Shown one piece after another: positions 61,732-64,000 of a stretch of DNA of 64,000 nucleotides; within the stretch, counting starts at the first letter, position 1; the number at the start of each line of letters is the position of its first letter. The stretch lies in the NCBI RefSeq assembly GCF_002236105.1, contig NZ_NIWU01000007.1:62001-126000 (forward strand). Reading direction: 5' to 3'. The DNA is from Pseudomonas umsongensis. GTDB lineage: Bacteria > Pseudomonadota > Gammaproteobacteria > Pseudomonadales > Pseudomonadaceae. Position numbers and translations under genes: made by a program. A model generated the notes under the pieces. It was not told the DNA's origin and made no database searches. It was given only the letters and a program-made list of their open reading frames with translations.

Positions 61732-63222
61732 TCAGGCTTTGGCACGGTCCAGCAGGTATTGGGTCAGCAGCGGAACCGGACGACCGGTGGCGCCCTTGTC
61801 CTTGCCGCCGCTGGTCCAGGCGGTGCCGGCGATGTCCAGGTGCGCCCAGTTCAGGTTCTTGGTGAAGCGCGACAGGAAGCAAGCCGCGGTGATGGTGCCG
61901 GCTTTCGGACCGCCGATGTTGGCGATGTCGGCGAACGGGCTGTCCAGCTGCTCCTGGTACTCATCGAACAGCGGCAGTTGCCAGGCGCGGTCGTCGGCAG
62001 CCTTGCCGGCGCTGAGCAGTTGGTCGATCAATTGCTCGTTGTTGCCCAGCAGGCCCGAGGTATGGGAGCCCAGTGCAACCACGCAGGCGCCGGTCAGGGT
62101 GGCGATGTCGATCACCGCTTGCGGCTTGAATCGCTCGGAGTAGGTCAGGGCGTCGCACAGCACCAGACGGCCTTCGGCGTCGGTATTGAGGATTTCCACG
62201 GTCTGGCCGCTCATGGTGGTAACGATGTCGCCCGGGCGCGAAGCGTTGCCGCTGGGCATGTTCTCGGCGCAAGCCAGGATGCACACCAGGTTGATCGGCA
62301 GTTTCAGTTCGAGCACGGCACGCACGGTGCCGAACACGCTGGCGGCGCCGCCCATGTCGTACTTCATTTCATCCATGCCGGCACCCGGCTTGAGGCTGAT
62401 GCCGCCGGTGTCGAACGTGATGCCCTTACCGACCAGGGCGTAGGGCTTCTCGGACTTCTTGCCACCGTTATATTGCATGACGATCAGGCGTGGCGGTTGG
62501 GCGCTGCCCTGGCCGACGGCGTAGAACGAGCCCATGCCCAGGGCCTTGATCTTTTTCTCGTCGAGGACTTCGACTTTCAGGTCCTTGAATTGCTTGCCGA
62601 GGTTTTTCGCTTGCTCGCCGAGGAAGGTCGGGTGGCAGATGTTCGGCGGCAGGTTGCCCAGGTCACGGGTAAACGCCATGCCGTTGGCGATGGCGGTGGC
62701 GTGGGTCACGGCGCGTTGCACTTCAGCCTCGGCGGCCTTGATGGTCACCAGGGTGATTTTCTTCAGCGCGCGCGGCTCGGCTTTCTGGCTCTTGAACTGG
62801 TCGAACTGGTATTCGCCGTCCACCAGGGTTTCGGCCAGCAGGCGGGTCTTGCCATAGCTGTCGCGGCCCTTGACCACGATTTCGTCCAGGGCCAGCACGG
62901 CGTCGCTGCCACCCAGGCCTTTGAGCGTGTTGAGGATGCCGGCAACGATTTTGCGGAACGGGCGGTCACCCAGTTCTTCGTCCTTGCCCACGCCGACCAG
63001 CAATACGCGTTCGGCTTTCAGGTTCGGCAGGCTGTGCAGTAACAGGCTCTGGCCAACCTTGCCGGCCAGGTCGCCGCGCTTGAGTACGGCACTGATGGCG
63101 CCAGCGCTGAGTTCGTCGAGCTGTTTGGCAACGGCGCCGAGCTTGCGGCCCTCGCCGACGGCAACCACCAGCGTGGCGGTTTTCAACGTTTGCGGGTTGA
63201 CGCTTTTTACAACCAGTTCCAT
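61732..63222 (-). CDS. pepA: Leucyl aminopeptidase (M17)
   Basis: 496 residues. M17 catalytic domain C-terminal (about 190-490): VGKGITFDTGGISLKPG (metal-binding Lys/Asp), DMGGAASVFG, and the NTDAEGRLVL signature (about 350). Two-metal cytosolic aminopeptidase releasing N-terminal residues; in other bacteria PepA also binds DNA. ATG 63222 gives MELVVKSVNP, the standard start. First gene of pepA-holC-hypothetical-valS; divergent from lptF. Confidence 0.97.
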   Translation of the reverse strand: MELVVKSVNPQTLKTATLVVAVGEGRKLGAVAKQLDELSAGAISAVLKRGDLAGKVGQSLLLHSLPNLKAERVLLVGVGKDEELGDRPFRKIVAGILNTLKGLGGSDAVLALDEIVVKGRDSYGKTRLLAETLVDGEYQFDQFKSQKAEPRALKKITLVTIKAAEAEVQRAVTHATAIANGMAFTRDLGNLPPNICHPTFLGEQAKNLGKQFKDLKVEVLDEKKIKALGMGSFYAVGQGSAQPPRLIVMQYNGGKKSEKPYALVGKGITFDTGGISLKPGAGMDEMKYDMGGAASVFGTVRAVLELKLPINLVCILACAENMPSGNASRPGDIVTTMSGQTVEILNTDAEGRLVLCDALTYSERFKPQAVIDIATLTGACVVALGSHTSGLLGNNEQLIDQLLSAGKAADDRAWQLPLFDEYQEQLDSPFADIANIGGPKAGTITAACFLSRFTKNLNWAHLDIAGTAWTSGGKDKGATGRPVPLLTQYLLDRAKA

Positions 63223-63649
63223 GTCCGGATCCCTGAATTGATGGTCAATAGCAAGCGCTGGACAAGGTATGGGCAGCGCTTGCTTATAAATAGAAAGGCG
63301 CCAGGATCGACCGGCGACGAAGGCGGCAGTTTGAACCTCGCCAGCGGCGCCTGACAACCCTCGTCTGAACGATCTACGCGGTTTGTGGCCAACTGTGGAC
63401 CACTGTAGGAGCTAGCCTGCTAGCGAGAAACCTGAGAGCGCCACGGGGTGTCAGGCTTCCCGCGTTATCGTTGACGACCATCGCGAGCATGCTCGCTCCT
63501 ACGCATCCCGTACCCATGCATTGCGCAGTGACAGGCGCACCCAATCACAGGATAATGCGCAATCTTTTTTTCGGCGGCCCTGCCTTGCGGGCTGTCTGAC
63601 GTGTTTGCTTGTTTGGCCGCCATAGCCTGACAACCCTGGAGTGTCTGGT
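63223..63649. other. 427-bp divergent intergenic region pepA / lptF
   Basis: Holds a composite REP pair (63403-63502) and presumably the pepA and lptF promoters. No further gene seen. Confidence 0.5.
63403..63502. repeat. Composite REP pair
   Basis: Left half TGTAGGAGCTAGCCTGCTAG, right half CGCGAGCATGCTCGCTCCTACG, i.e. a variant plus a family B half. The two arms are not the same REP type. Confidence 0.8.
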
Positions 63650-64000
63650 TTGATCGTCTTTCGTTATCTATCCCGCGAAGTCCTGTTGACCTTGAGTGCC
63701 GTCAGTGCGGTGCTGCTGGTCATCATCATGAGTGGACGCTTCATCAAGTACCTCGCGCAGGCCGCTTCGGGTCAACTGGATCCGGGCTCACTGTTCCTCA
63801 TCATGGGTTTTCGCCTGCCGGGATTCCTGCAACTGATCCTGCCGCTGGGCCTGTTTCTCGGGATACTGCTGGCCTACGGCCGCCTGTACCTTGAAAGCGA
63901 GATGACCGTGCTGTCGGCCACGGGCATGAGCCAGCAACGCCTGTTTCGCATGACCCTGTTTCCGGCCACCCTGGTTGCGCTGGTCGTTGCCTGGTTGAGC
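63650..64000 (+). CDS. lptF: LptF, LPS export ABC permease (partial, cut by window end)
   Basis: 117 residues visible from a TTG start at 63650 (read MIVFRYLSREVLLTLSAVS). TGGAG Shine-Dalgarno 8 bp upstream supports TTG. Helices 1-3 are visible (about 10-32, 50-75, 95-117), with the GRLYLESEMTVLSATGMSQQ coupling segment near 80-100. Inner-membrane permease that extracts LPS with LptG and LptB2. The remaining two thirds, and lptG, lie beyond the window. Confidence 0.93.
   Translation, partial: MIVFRYLSREVLLTLSAVSAVLLVIIMSGRFIKYLAQAASGQLDPGSLFLIMGFRLPGFLQLILPLGLFLGILLAYGRLYLESEMTVLSATGMSQQRLFRMTLFPATLVALVVAWLS

Noticed and set aside
1325..63502. Could the repeated 20-30-bp units be a CRISPR array?
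   Set aside because: Units are scattered kilobases apart, inverted, and without regular spacers or cas genes; they are REP/REPIN elements.
1..64000. tRNA, rRNA or known small RNA genes
   Set aside because: I looked at the intergenic gaps for cloverleaf or CCA-ended segments and for GGA-rich Rsm-type RNAs and saw none convincing; a tRNAscan/Infernal run would settle it.

Overview
The window is a chromosomal segment of a fluorescent-group Pseudomonas (P. fluorescens / P. putida-like). The evidence is high-GC coding sequence, gene orders I know from Pseudomonas (glpF-glpK-glpR-glpD; aatJQMP next to aauS-aauR; valS-hypothetical-holC-pepA with divergent lptF; argF with an overlapping ABC ATPase), and at least six families of intergenic paired inverted REP/REPIN-type repeats. 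I see no rRNA, tRNA, CRISPR array, insertion sequence, prophage or integrase. Most of the window is core metabolism. A few accessory islets sit in it: a gtr-type glycosylation cluster, a giant toxin-like protein, a chaperone-usher fimbria and a low-GC zinc metalloprotease.

Layout, left to right. 0-1.3 kb: C-terminally cut, membrane-anchored GT51 transglycosylase-like protein. 1.7-3.2 kb: AAT-family amino acid permease. 3.3-7.5 kb: OpgC-like acyltransferase, divergent from gtrA-gtrB-gtr(II), a lipid-linked glucosylation cassette. 7.5-12.3 kb: FMN-dependent glutamate-synthase-like protein, LuxR regulator, divergent nitrilase-superfamily amidohydrolase, Nudix hydrolase and LysE-family exporter. 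12.4-15.8 kb: divergent metR/metE with a candidate MetR site. 15.8-21.0 kb: one 1,738-residue protein resembling the Pseudomonas DUF6543/dermonecrotic-toxin-domain proteins. 21.2-22.3 kb: secreted alpha/beta hydrolase.

22.4-29.7 kb is the acidic amino acid uptake module. aauS (sensor kinase), aauR (sigma-54 activator) and glpM overlap one another. Upstream of them lies the transporter aatJ-aatQ-aatM-aatP. In front of aatJ a full sigma-54 control region can be read: two TTCGG-N4-CCGAA-type activator sites, a consensus IHF site and a -24/-12 promoter. 29.7-34.8 kb is glycerol metabolism (glpD, glpR, glpK, glpF). 35.1-43.3 kb holds ybaK, an argF/ABC-ATPase operon, a small hypothetical, a molybdopterin oxidoreductase, grxD, and a FadR-type regulator with its NimT/CynX-like transporter and an apparent auto-operator.

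43.4-49.3 kb is a five-gene chaperone-usher operon whose three structural subunits are all DUF1120-like. It is divergent from a NarL-type response regulator that recalls FimZ. 50.4-54.4 kb: NTF2-like, GIY-YIG, GST-like, membrane glutaredoxin, yejK and an HU gene. 54.5-56.4 kb: a secreted HExxHxxGxxH metallopeptidase with visibly lower GC. 56.6-64 kb: rlmF, valS, a small hypothetical, holC and pepA, then the start of lptF, cut by the window edge.

I assigned everything from the sequence and memory of families. No searches were run. Start codons were chosen from Shine-Dalgarno spacing and family length, and doubtful ones are flagged.
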